Shown: positions 54,013 to 64,000 of the stretch, in pieces
How positions within the stretch are numbered: position 1 is the first letter of the stretch
Layout of the letters: the number at the start of each line of letters is the position of its first letter
NCBI GenBank assembly: GCA_012845835.1
Contig: JABAKD010000015.1
Location: 9,487,967-9,551,966, forward strand
Direction: 5' to 3'
DNA from: Undaria pinnatifida
Lineage: Eukaryota > Sar > Phaeophyceae > Laminariales > Alariaceae
DNA length: 64,000 nt
Position numbers and translations under genes: made by a program
Notes under the pieces: model-generated
Told to the model about the DNA's origin: nothing
Database searches by the model: none
What the model saw: only the letters and a program-made list of their open reading frames with translations

Positions 54013-54379
54013 AATCGCTTGGCGCTACTGGGGAATAGCACTCATAACCTGGAATGAAAATAGCGGCTTCCCTCTATACAAGGCGGTCACGTTGCTCTTG
54101 CACACGCCCACCGCCTCACTGGGTGACCCCTACGGTACGTAAATATAAATATGTTCCACGTGCGTACTTGTACGAGCAGCACTCTGTTACTGCTCATGCT
54201 CCCGTTCAGGACCCGGAGCTTCTTGAGAGCCGCTTGCACTGCTGTGCTAACGGCAGTCTGGACAAGAGGTTTATACCTTTTTTTCAGCCAAGGTACTTGT
54301 ATCTGTTGTTTATCGAACACCATGCAGCATGCAGCAGCGCCAATAATACGACGCGGCGTGCCATACATATACATGACCA

Positions 54380-54545
54380 CAGTTTTCTTTTCTTCTTTTT
54401 TCGTTTCCTTGCTTCCTCTCTTTGTCTTGTCTTTTTCTTGCTTTTCTTGTCTTTTTGTTTTCTTTCCTTTCCTTTTTCGTTTTGTTTCGCTGTCTTCTCT
54501 TTTCTCTCCTGTCCTTTATCTTCTTTTCTTTTCTTTGTTTCCATT
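54380..54545 (+). repeat. Long T/C tract (about 165 nt)
   Basis: It is almost pure T and C with scattered G, built of TTTTC, CTTTTC and TTGTC steps. It could form triplex DNA. It adjoins the reverse (GTT)n-anchored repeat. Confidence 0.8.
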
Positions 54546-54574
54546 CTTCAATTGACTTACGCCTGTCGTGCGTA

Positions 54575-54885
54575 TGCGTAGTGATAGAGTAATAATATAT
54601 ACTCCGGAGTACGTGGTAGTCTTCTTGGGTTGCAATCGGTATAGTCGATTTCTCCAGGCGTGAGTAATGAGACGTATGCACCGGTATGGACCTGGCACAT
54701 CGTAGGCTGACTCCCGATTCCCCTTTTTATATGTTTCTGGTGGAGGCATGAATTTCGTCAGCTGTGATATATCCATGTACCACCTTTGGTTTGTGTTTTT
54801 CCCCTGGGGTATTCCTCATCTCCAGAGTGACTGGAGCCTGTTGTGTGACCACAGACTTGACTATGCGAGTATTTGTGAGAAAACA
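54575..54885 (-). repeat. (GTT)n-anchored repeat, copy 2, reverse
   Basis: It is the reverse complement of 38540-38870: GTAGTCTTCTTGGGTTGCAA, CGTGAGTAATGAGACGTATG, CATGTACCACCTTTGGTTTG and CTCCAGAGTGACTGGAG. Here the GTT run itself is nearly absent. Confidence 0.8.
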
Positions 54886-55202
54886 ACATGACCACAGTAA
54901 TACTTTGTAGCAGTATTTAATCCGATACATACGATATAAAAGTATTTTTCATTTTTCTGCGTAGATACATACTTCGAAGTATGTATATACACCTGATTGT
55001 ATTTTTATTTTTCATTATACAACTGCTGTGCCGGAGCACGAGGCACCCGGTATTTATCCCCCGTGGTATCGGTATACGTGACGTTGAGCGGTCATATGGT
55101 TGCAATCATCGTCGTAGTTCAACGGTAAGCCTCCCTGACTCAGATCCCGGGGTCGTTACGAAAGCGCCTTTTTTTTTTGAGCTGTGATACAATAGGAGTC
55201 GT

Positions 55203-56214
55203 AGAAGTAAGCAAGACTAGTAAGAATCGTAAAAACATCCCGGGTCGTCACAGACTTATTATTGCTATATATTATAAAAATTAAAATACACTCCAGCTGT
55301 GAGATCGAAGATTTCGTCGAAACTCATCTTTGCAAGCTGTGTGTGATATATATATTATAAAAATTAAAATACACTCCAGCTGTGAGATCGAAGATTTCGT
55401 CGAAACTCATCTTTGCAAGCTGTGTGTGATACTCCGATCGCGCGCATTACGAGTTGTGTGTCCTCATTAAGGATATAGGTCGGCGACTCCCCTTACAGCT
55501 ACAGTGTAGCTATCAGGGTCAACAGGATGATTTTAGTCAGTCTGTGCGCGCGGAAACTATAAAACCCGTTTCTGAGGGGGACAAAATCTGACAGCTGTGA
55601 AGGCAAAGGGGGGGCCTGGTTTTGATCAAAAGCGAGCGGGTTTGGAGGGGGGCGGGGGGGGGGGGGGGGGGGGAAAGGGGCAATTTGTGCATGTAAGCTA
55701 TAAATAAAAGAAGTAAGCAAGACTAGTAAGAATCGTAAAAACATCCCGGGTCGTCACAGACTTATTATTGCTATATATTATAAAAATTAAAATACACTCC
55801 AGCTGTGAGATCGAAGATTTCGTCGAAACTCATCTTTGCAAGCTGTGTGTGATATATATATTATAAAAATTAAAATACACTCCAGCTGTGAGATCGAAGA
55901 TTTCGTCGAAACTCATCTTTGCAAGCTGTGTGTGATACTCCGATCGCGCGCATTACGAGTTGTGTGTCCTCATTAAGGATATAGGTCGGCGACTCCCCTT
56001 ACAGCTACAGTGTAGCTATCAGGGTCAACAGGATGATTTTAGTCAGTCTGTGCGCGCGGAAACTATAAAACCCGTTTCTGAGGGGGACAAAATCTGACAG
56101 CTGTGAAGGCAAAGGGGGGGCCTGGTTTTGATCAAAAGCGAGCGGGTTTGGAGGGGGGCGGGGGGGGGGGGGGGGGGGAAAGGGGCAATTTGTGCATGTA
56201 AGCTATAAATCCTT
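55203..56214 (+). repeat. 506-bp direct duplication containing family A copies
   Basis: 55203-55708 and 55709-56214 are almost identical, including the G-run region, with an offset of 505-506 bp. Each half contains two tandem family A heads 83 bp apart, then the family A 3' half and a long G run. The near identity indicates a recent event, or an assembly artefact. Confidence 0.92.
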
Positions 56215-56261
56215 TCGAGGGGATAAATCTGACGGTTTTGGCACCAGTATATTATTGGGGG

Positions 56262-56262
<1 letters not shown>

Positions 56263-56300
<38 letters not shown>
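56263..56300 (+). repeat. Run of 38 consecutive G
   Basis: This is the longest homopolymer in the window. Other G runs on the same strand lie at about 55640-55673, 56158-56178, 56738, 56890, 57180 and 57413-57438. Confidence 0.95.
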
Positions 56301-56302
<2 letters not shown>

Positions 56303-56526
56303 ACTCGATATGTGCCTGGAAACTATACATTATTTCGAGGGGACAAATGTGACATTTTTGGAAATAATACATCAGTTTATCGTGTATATTCTGGGGTAAG
56401 TCGTACAATCAGTGAGTAAAGAGAGGGTGGAGTGTTCGAGGGGGTGGGGTTGGGATGGGTTGGGGGGGGAGGGTGGGGGGTGGGGGCGGGGGCGGGGGGC
56501 GGGGGGGGGGGGGGGAAAGGGCTTTA

Positions 56527-57400
56527 GGTGAGGGGTTTGTTATACGTGTGGTGCTAGGTCTAGGCGAAGGTGCGGGTGATGGGGAAGAAAGGGGCGTTCG
56601 AGGCGGGGGGGGGGGGGGACACAGCGGCATGGATGGCTCTCGAAAGATAATGAGGTGATATCCTGTGCGTGAAGTGTTTATTAATGTGGCGGATTTCGAT
56701 ATTTGGTGGGGCGTTTGAGTAAGGGAGAGCAAGAGGGGGGGGGGGGGGGGAGGTTTTTGAGGAGGTTTAGGTCACAAATAATATTCAAATACAATTCGGC
56801 TGTGAGATCAAAGATATGTATCAGCTTGTTATACGCGTGGTGCTAGGTCTACGTGATCGTGCAGGTGGTCGGGAAAGAAGGGGCGTTGGAGGGGGGGGGG
56901 GGGGGGGAAACACAGCGGCATGGATGGCTCTCGAAAGATAATGAGGTGATATCCTGTGCGTGAAGTGTTTGTTAATGTGGCGGATTTTGATATTTGGTGG
57001 GGCGTTTGAGTAAGGGAGAGCAAGAGGGGGGGGGGGGGGATTTTTAGGAGGTTTAGGTCACAAATAATATTCGAATACACTTCGGCTGTGAGATCAAAGA
57101 TATGTAGCAGCTTGTTATACGCGTGGTGCTAGGTCTAGGCGATCGTGTAGGTGGTCGGAAAAGAGGGGGCGTTGGAGGGGGGGGGGGGGGGGGGAAATAA
57201 TTGAAACCTTCGTCATGGATGGTCAGAAAGATAATGATGTGGTATCAACTGCGTATAGGTGTTTATTACTCAGGCCGATTTTGATTGTGAGTGGGGCGTT
57301 TGGACAGAGTAGGCGGAAGGGGGGGGGGGGGGGATCGGGGGACGGAGGGGCGGGGGGGGGGGGAAAAGGTTGGGGTTTGTTATGAAAAAGAGGTCAGTGG
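56527..57400 (+). repeat. Tandem array, period about 287 bp, about 3 units
   Basis: TTGTTATACG followed by GTGGTGCTAGGTCTA occurs at 56537, 56826 and 57112. Each unit contains a G run, ATGGATGGCTCTCGAAAGAT, GATATTTGGTGGGGCGTTTG, a second G run and the head of family A (CGGCTGTGAGATCAAAGATA). Confidence 0.9.
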
Positions 57401-57689
57401 AGGGGGAGGGGAGGGGGGGGGGGGGGGGGGGGGGGGGGACATTTCAATATGTGCGCGGAAACTATAAATTCTCAAAGGGGACAAACCTGACGATTGAAGC
57501 AATAAGACATCCCTTTATATCATCTGGCTTGTAGTGTTTACTATTCTAGAAGGTTTGATGTTAGATGCAGCATGCAACCCAGTGTTTAAGTGTAGTAAAT
57601 AACGTGTTAAATCTTCATAGTTTGTTGTATGATACATCGATCGAAAGCTAGAATATTTTATAGAATATTTGTAGGTACCATTATTTTCT

Positions 57690-58740
57690 GACATCGCTAA
57701 TTATAAGAAAGAGATACGTATTGTCAAATGCAACAGGCGGGGTGATGTGGTCATGCACTGTGTTTGTCACCATCATCATACAATCACCATTATTATCGAC
57801 ATCGCTAATTATACGCAAGAGATACGTATTGCCAAATACAGCATGCGAGGTGATGTATGTGGCCATATGCTGTCTCCGTCATTGAGCATTAGAGGGAGGG
57901 ATGCGAATCGACGCTTGGTATACATGTGCTCAATTACGTTACCTCATGAGTCATACTTGGTATACACGCGCTCAATCACGTTACCTCGTTAGTAATACTT
58001 CGCTTGGCATAGGTGGGGAGGCGATCATGCAGACGGTATGTACGAAATACCCTACGTAATGGGTTGGTAAGGTTGTTTACCGCAATTTTAACACATCTGA
58101 CTGTGCTTCCTTTTCCAAATTTATTTTTGTCTCAAATAAATGTACGATTTCACGCCTATGATTTTACCTTGTCGATGTGGGGCTCTGCAGTCGTCAATTT
58201 TAAGTCAGAGATACGTCCTACAAATACATCAGGCGAGGTGGGTATATGATGTCATATATATGCGATGTCATCACTATTGATCGCGAGGGTGATTTTACTT
58301 CGTGAGGTAAATGGTGCTGTGTTTCGTAGAGGTCGTCTCAGGAGGGTATGCGATGGGTCGGCAGTGTATCACGTCTGTTTGTGCTTCCTTTTCAACTTAT
58401 TATTGTCTCAAATGTGTGATTTCACGTCCATGATTTTCACCGTGCCGCTGTGGGGCTCTGAGGTCGCCAATTCTAAGACAGAGATACATCTTACAAATAC
58501 AGCAGTTGAGGTGGGCATGCAACGTCATATATATGCGATGTCACTACTATTGAAGGCGAGGGTGACTTCACTTCGTCAGGCATATGCTACTGCGTTTCGT
58601 AAAGGTTGTCTCACGTGGACATGCGATGTCACCACTATTGAACGCGAGGGTGACTTTACTTCGTTAGGCACATTCCACTGCGTTTGGAATAGTAGGGGTT
58701 GTCAGGCAATCATGTAAGCGGATGGAGGCACGAAATACCC
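57690..58740 (+). repeat. Complex tandem array, higher-order period about 270 bp
   Basis: AGAGATACGT.TT.CCAAATAC blocks (57712, 57821, 58207, 58480) alternate with GCGAGGGTGACTTTACTTCG blocks (58285, 58557, 58645) and GGGGCTCTG blocks (58180, 58452). The units are diverged and several frames are open, but with no domain. Confidence 0.75.
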
Positions 58741-59608
58741 TGCGTAATAGGTTGGTCGTGTGGTTTACCGCAGTGTTAACATCCCTGTCTGTACTTACTT
58801 TCCACATTATTATAGACTATATATAGTGTACACTTATACGTCCTGTTTTCTCCCCAATGTCGTCGAAGATGTTGTAGTCCTGTAGATGTCGCGTCCATGT
58901 CTGGTGCTCTTGTTAGTGGTGTTCATGAAAACATGCCCTAACATGTAGTAGATGATCGCTCAGTGGTGTTCCTTTCCTTTACATCAAGCCAGGTAGTATA
59001 TGCCAACGCAACCGCTTGCTTGAAAAATGACAAAGAAATTCCTCACACACCTGACACAGAGAAGACGCGGCCCGAAGATTGTTCAGTATACCGATGTAAT
59101 ATATGTACCAGGTATGTACTACGAGTAAGTAGTACGAAGCTTCATGGACAAGAAAGCCCGCTCCTCCACTTTTTACATTTATTTTATCCGCTACATCAAT
59201 ATTTTTGTGTGTGTTTCACCCGGCCACAAACCACGGGCTATTTCCACAGATCTTTGCGTAATCTACAGCACGGTTTAATGTGAAGAACACACACACACAG
59301 CAGCAGTAGTTTCTACAACCTAAAGCCGCTGCAGTGACAGCAGTTCACAGCAAGCAACCATTTTAGGACCCGAGCGCAACGTACAACGAACTACAAACGA
59401 AACGTCTGAAAAGCGCGAGACTCACTACCTCGCCAACCGTCGGTCTTATGGTGAGCGTTATCTGCTGTACGAGTGTAAGGTGTGAATGTAGGTGTGTGGG
59501 TGTGGGCGTGGGTGCTCGCATGAACCCCTTCAATCTATATATCGGCTACTGTCCATCGGCATTACTGCTGTGCGCCTCCTGGCAGTGTATCAATCTCGGT
59601 ACTAAATA
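58741..59608. other. No supported gene
   Basis: AT-rich sequence with a (CA)n/GCAGCAG run near 59288. ACGGTTTAATGTGAAGAACA at 59270 matches 41047-41067. Nothing else is recognised. Confidence 0.5.
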
Positions 59609-60275
59609 TATCCGGTTGCCCGGTTGGTCTAGTGGATAACGTCGAGCACTACTATGAATAAGGTTGGAGTCAGGGGTTCAAATCTTGGTATGAGATTTGT
59701 TTTGTCCAGGGGCACTAACTGCCGAGAGTTATAGCATTATAGCATAAGTAACCACAGTTCGACGCGAGTCGACGTGGGAAGAATGTGGTGAATTCTTGTC
59801 TTTTTTTTTTTTTTTTTTTTTTTTGTCCTCCGGCGGATGGGGAAAAATAAAGCTTTAGCTCACCACACTTCCGCGTATTTTCATACGCGTCGTGTGTCGA
59901 TTTAACTCAGTTGCTTTCGCAGCCCAACGCTAGCTGGCGCACCCTTCGAGTCCCATTGTAGGTATAGCGTAAGCTGTCCCTATCATTGGTCCTCGTTACA
60001 ACCCCGGCAGCGCAAGCTGCCGCTGTATACGGGTGCGTGTGTATGTCGACCCGGCCTGTCCCCTGAGGGTCAGGTTCGGTGGAGATAGCCACCCGGAATG
60101 TCATCTTTCCGGGTAGTGTGGGACTTGTCGCGATAAAAATGAAGGCGCGTACAAGTACCGTAGTGGGGAGGGGGGGAGAAGAGCCTGGTTAGCAACCCCG
60201 AATCTGAGTTACGTGTAGGGACGGTGAAGGAGGAAGAAAAAGAGCGAAGGTAATAGATGGGATGAGCAATATAGT
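59609..60275 (+). mobile_element. SINE-F, split by a SINE-E insertion
   Basis: A tRNA-like head (GGTCTAGTGGATAAC A box at about 59623, GGGGTTCAAATCTTG B box at about 59677) and GCGAGTCGACGTGGGAAGAA precede 59800. CGCGATAAAAATGAAGGCGC, GAGAAGAGCCTGGTTAGCAA and GGTAATAGATGGGATGAGCA follow 60123. Removing 59801-60123 restores the collinear structure seen at 26690-27085. Confidence 0.82.
59801..60123 (-). mobile_element. SINE-E, copy 5, inserted in SINE-F
   Basis: A T22 run starts the insertion, followed by GTCCTCCGGCGGATGGGGAA and the complete reverse body. It extends on its 5' side to GGACAGGGGA-complement and ATCTTTCCGGGTAGTGTGGG. The six bases CTTGTC occur on both sides (59795-59800 and 60124-60129), a target-site duplication. 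Confidence 0.88.
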
Positions 60276-60309
60276 CTATGTCTATACAGATGCGAAGAAT
60301 GTATCACAA

Positions 60310-60805
60310 AAAAAACAGGTGCGAGATCGAAGATTTCGTCGAAACTCGTATTTGCAAGCTGTGTGCGTTACTCCGATCGCGCGTATTACTGGGTGTGTTG
60401 TCCGCATTGAGGATATAGGTCAGCTACTCCCCTTGGAATTAGCTTGTACCAGGGTCAACAGGGTGATGTTAATCAGTCTGTTGACGGAAACTACAACCCG
60501 TTTTTGAGGGGTACAAACTCTGACGGCTGTGGAATGCGTCACTTGCATCTATTTTCAAGATGAAATAATACACTTGAGCTGTGAGATCGACCAAAAACGA
60601 CTTTGATCAAAATTCAGCTTGGCAAGCTGCGTGTGATATTTCGATCGCGCGAGTTGCGGGGTGTGTATGCCCTCATGAAGGATGCAGGTCGGTGACTCCC
60701 CTGCTAATGCCATGGTCAACAAGAGTGAGACGTTCAGCCTTGTTCTGCGCACGGAAACTGCATAACCCGCATTGAGGGAAACAAAACCGGACATATGTAG
60801 AATTC
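60310..60805 (+). mobile_element. Two family A elements in tandem
   Basis: 60310-60540 and 60560-60805 both read GTGAGATCGA, GCAAGCTG.GTG, ACTCCGATCGCGCG-like sequence, GGTCAACA and GGAAACT.CA.AACCCG. They end near CTGACGGCTGTGG and CGGACATATGTAG. The second copy is more diverged. Confidence 0.75.
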
Positions 60806-62082
60806 AGTATCACCCGCCGACCCAGCGGGCAGTATCGGATTTAGCAGGGCCAGGTGACTACTGTACGTACGTGCTGCTGTGTACAACCCATATTGTATTC
60901 ATCATGCGAACCCCTTTTGAGCAAATATGTCAGAAGACGGCACTTTGACCCCTTGATTGGCGGCAATTTTCCTATAATTTACCTTGACTGACGCCAGACT
61001 AATAGGTTTCAGTCTGGAACTATCGGTTTGACACCCTTGACCGCTCGACGTCTTACCTTGACTGACCGTCTCCTGGCGTATTTGCCTTTGAGACGTCGGT
61101 GGAGAAAAATGCCGAAAAAAAGTGACGGTCACAGCATCGGCCACGTGAAGTAGCCTGGGTCGCTGGGATGAGGGTTGTTCCCGAACCCAAAAGCTTCAGC
61201 TGTGTGACACTCGTCATACTGATTCATACCGCTGTACCTGGTACCTGGTACGCTTGTGGTAGGCATGTAGACTCTTTGTAAGACCGCAGCCATGGTTGTT
61301 TTGCTGTTTTAATGGCCGCTTTGTCCGCGTGGGTCCTAAAGGAGCTGCCTGCACACATGTTTGTGGGCGCAACTGACGTGAAATTTGTGTTGGTTTCATT
61401 TTTGCGAATCCTTGGTGCGGCAGTGAATTATTAACCTCTGCCAAAAACCCACAACAACCGCGACGGAAAAAAAAAAAACTTTTGGAAGTTTGTGTCTAGA
61501 TTTATCCACCTAAAAAGGGACGTTTTGTGGTGTTATCAGCGTGGGTACCCCGATTCAAACACGCGCAAGATTTGAACATTCGGGACCTTGGGAGTGGTCG
61601 CATCGGCATGTCCCCCGCCTACACATGTACGCTACAATGTACGCTAAAATCTGCCTGGGGTTTGTATTTTATTTCCCAGTACAGGTAGGACCAATGTGTA
61701 GTTAACCCTTTTTGAGCTTGAGAGGGAAAAACTGGCGACTACCACTGACGATTGTAGCATTGTTCACCCAAATCAAGCCTTCCTGCTAGATTCGCTGACG
61801 ACGATTTTACTGTCTTACTCGAATGCGAGCATGTGTAAGACACGCGCACAGCTTGCACTGCCGCGTGCTGCTTGCTCGCGCCATGATAAGAACGCGATTG
61901 TGCCTTGTTTTGTCGCTGTACTATAGTCAAGTGATGAACGGGTTAAGAGTGTTCAAATCGGCACGTCTCCCGCCTACACTCAAAAGCTGTCTATTTCCCA
62001 AAAAATACCATAGAGCAATGTGTGATTAAGAACGCCTGGTTTGGCTTGTCACGGGGGGCGCTCGTAGATCGAGGTACCCACT
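60806..62082. other. No supported gene
   Basis: TTGACCG/TTGACTGACG motifs at 60940-61080 recall the 13040 repeat. The rest (61140-62080) shows AT-rich sequence, short GGTACC repeats and nothing recognisable. Confidence 0.5.
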
Positions 62083-62178
62083 GTGTTGTCGTTGTTGTTG
62101 TTGTCGTTTTTGTTGTCGTTGCTGTTGTCGTTGCTGTTGTCGTTGTTGTTGTTGTTGTTGTTGTCGTTGTCGTTGTCG

Positions 62179-62209
<31 letters not shown>

Positions 62210-62211
62210 GG

Positions 62212-62255
<44 letters not shown>

Positions 62256-62358
62256 ATTGTTATTGTTGTTATTGTTGTCGTTGTTGTTGTCGTTGTCGTT
62301 TTCGTCGTCATTGTTGTTGTTGTCGTTGTCGTTGTCGTTGTTGTTGTTGTTGTTGTCC
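62083..62358 (+). repeat. (GTT)n microsatellite with GTC variants, about 275 bp
   Basis: GTT units with interspersed GTC, GCT and ATT are followed by CTCACATTAGCTTGCGTATT and CAAGTCCGTCCTCACAGGAC, the start of the (GTT)n-anchored repeat. Val/Leu/Thr ORFs here are artefacts. Confidence 0.96.
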
Positions 62359-62607
62359 TCACATTAGCTTGCGTATTCAAGTCCGTCCTCACAGGACAGG
62401 GCTCCAGTCACTCTGGCGTGGAAGAATACTCCAGCAGGGAAAAAATAAACGAACAGAAAAATGTATCGGCATGCATCGCGCGTGACGTGCGTCTCCTTCC
62501 GTTGCACTTGGGAAACATTCCCTATTCCCTACGCCACCAGAAAGGAGAGATGCTTGGTGCCAGCGATGCCTCAATCGTCTATTTGGGTCTTCACACCTTT
62601 TTACACC

Positions 62608-62760
62608 TGGGGCAGATCATCTAGATCATCTAGATAATCTACCTACAGTAGTTCCTGTATCTGCCGTTATGAGATGATCTGCAGGATCTGTATATAAGAG
62701 TAAGGATCCTAAGCAGGAAACGTGTGCTTGGCTCATGCTGATCGTACAGCTCCCACCCGG
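62608..62760. repeat. GATC-rich repeat, relative of 51190-51400
   Basis: CAGATCATCTAGATCATCTA, ATCTGCCG..ATGAG and CAGCTCCCACCCGG occur in the same order as at 51245-51400. The perfect hairpin itself is not kept. Confidence 0.7.
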
Positions 62761-63029
62761 TGTGATGCGCTGTTTACTCCTCTAGAGCCCCAAAATCGCT
62801 CCCCCAATATCCCTCCCTATTCTAAATCCAAGTAAGTTTGTAGAAAAAAAGGGTTTCCAGTTGCAAAAGCGTTGATAGACCGTACAGATCTTCATTGAAA
62901 TATCTACAGTAGATCGTCAAGTGGGAAGCGGTGGTCTGTCCGATGTGTGCAGTTTTCCCCCCCTCTGAAATCAACGTTTTATACGTAATTTAGAGTTTTG
63001 GGTTTATCGTTTTTGAGGCTCGTTGTTTG

Positions 63030-63270
63030 TATCGACCAAAAACAAGAGATTTGCGATGCTATCGGCCGTCAAGGAAGAAAATTCCTGCTCAAGTATAAGT
63101 ACCAGAGGGCGGTGCGTTGTGTGGTATGCCAGTAGGTCCTACCGTTGTGCTTTGGACACATCCTACGCCCGGTGTCCCGGGCTGCTGCGTGTCCGATTCT
63201 GGAATGCCAATTTTTTCGTCAATTTTTCGTCATTTTTTTCCTCTTCAAGCCCAACGGGGTTAATAATGCA
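63030..63270 (+). repeat. Diverged dispersed repeat, partner of 17030-17260
   Basis: ATCGGCCGTCAAGGAAGAAA, GCGTTGTGTGG, GGTCCTACCGTTG, TTGGACACATCCTACGCC and GATTCTGGAATGCC follow the same order as at 17030. Confidence 0.65.
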
Positions 63271-63469
63271 TAGCGCTCGTTGCCTCTAGCAATCTTCCTC
63301 CGACACAAGCAATAAACCCGTGCTGGGCTTCACCGCGAACCTCTCTCGCGAGCGTCGGCGCCCAGCTCGCCACCGCGCCCTTGCCGTCGTGGCCTCCGTG
63401 CCAAGTTGCCCTTTCTACAGCTTTTATCCCAAGGTGGCGCAAAGTTTGTACCTGGTACAGAAGTAGAGG

Positions 63470-63605
63470 TTCCTCTATAGCGCCGGTTGGGTATTGCCGA
63501 TAGCCCATAATAATATCTGTGAAATCGCTTGGCACAGATGGGGACAGCCAATAGTGGCAGCAGGCGGAGTAGTGCCGGTTGTCGCTGTAGAGCCGGGTGT
63601 TTCGG
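63470..63605. mobile_element. Repeat J, copy 4
   Basis: CTCTATAGCGCCGGTTGGG, TGTGAAATCGCTTGGCACAG, GGGGACAGCCAATAGTGG and AGTAGTGCCGGTTGTCGCTG are collinear with 42745-42885. Confidence 0.7.
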
Positions 63606-64000
63606 GCTGGCGCATACCGGCACCTGCTCATGCTTAGCTGCTGAAAGCCAAGCAGTTGCAAGCCGCACTTTTTTTTTCTTGCTTGATTGTTTTACGTTTG
63701 ATCAGCAGGGTGTTTTAGCGGCTTGACCTCGTTGCTTTTTTTTTGCTGCAGAGGTTGTTTCCAGCTCTTAGTCCAACAGTTTTTCCCCGATATGAGAGTA
63801 CGGATTAATATGTGTTAGCTCCTGTTCTTCTGCGTTACGTCTCCATTCCGTCTCTTATACGACACAGCAAGTCGTGACTGCTCCCCCCCCCCCCCCCACC
63901 CTTTATCTCTTTCTATCCCTTCTCCCCCCATCGTCCTCTCTCCCTCACCCTTTTTTTTATTTGTTCTAAGGACGTCAGCTTTGAGTTCGACGAATTTAGG

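Noticed and set aside
53560-54142. 18-bp repeats resembling a CRISPR array
   Set aside because: The units are directly adjacent with no spacers, there are no cas genes, and the window is eukaryotic. It is a minisatellite.
55096-55165. tRNA-like segment (GTAGTTCAACGGTAAGC)
   Set aside because: It has an A-box resemblance only; no T-arm or acceptor stem could be paired and no second copy was seen.
59609-59690. Functional tRNA gene
   Set aside because: A- and B-box-like motifs are present, but the acceptor stem does not pair and the segment continues into a SINE body seen elsewhere.

Overview
This is a eukaryotic nuclear window: split genes with spliceosomal introns, very long repeat-filled introns, poly(A)-tailed SINE-like elements, MITEs, long microsatellites and homopolymer runs, and no operons, rRNA or intact transposase or reverse-transcriptase gene. 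The repeat style, a telomere-type TTAGGG tract and the Ala/Ser/Gly-rich linker protein suggest a stramenopile, most likely a large-genome brown alga. That assignment is inference, not proof.

One gene could be assembled with high confidence. A minus-strand gene runs from an ATG at 29409 to a stop at 3043. It encodes a 667-residue LysM plus TLDc protein of the OXR1/NCOA7 (oxidation resistance) type. Its seven coding exons are 29409-29368, 26574-26437, 11440-10297, 8186-7985, 5841-5712, 5369-5104 and 3124-3043. All splice phases agree, and the exons rebuild a complete LysM motif and a complete TLDc domain. Intron 2 is about 15.0 kb, cuts the LysM motif in two, and appears to use a GC donor.

A second gene starts divergently at 30151 on the plus strand. 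Only its first coding exon (30151-30651, Ala/Ser-rich, no recognised domain) is supported. The roughly 0.64-0.74 kb between the two genes probably holds a shared bidirectional promoter.

Everything else is repeat landscape. From 0.86 to 1.8 kb there is a satellite-like array. The introns of the minus gene carry MITEs, a long-TIR foldback element, SINEs and small tandem arrays. From 30.7 to 64 kb I see almost only repeats: three poly(A)/tRNA-like SINE-type families (called D, E and F here), a CAGCTG-ended MITE-like family (A), a Tc1/mariner-like TA MITE, several other MITE-like families, GATC-rich hairpins, (GTT)n and (AACCC)n/(GACCC)n microsatellites, an 18-bp array (53.7 kb), a recent 506-bp segmental duplication, and a 2-kb zone (55.6-57.4 kb) of long G runs all on one strand. 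A few GC-richer coding-like islands (20.9, 35.4, 46.3, 48.2, 52.9 and 63.3 kb) are reported only as candidates.

The most notable observations are the 15-kb GC-AG intron inside LysM, two tRNA-headed SINE families sharing a core motif, a SINE nested in another SINE with a visible target-site duplication, and a terminal-inverted-repeat element carrying telomere-like TTAGGG repeats.
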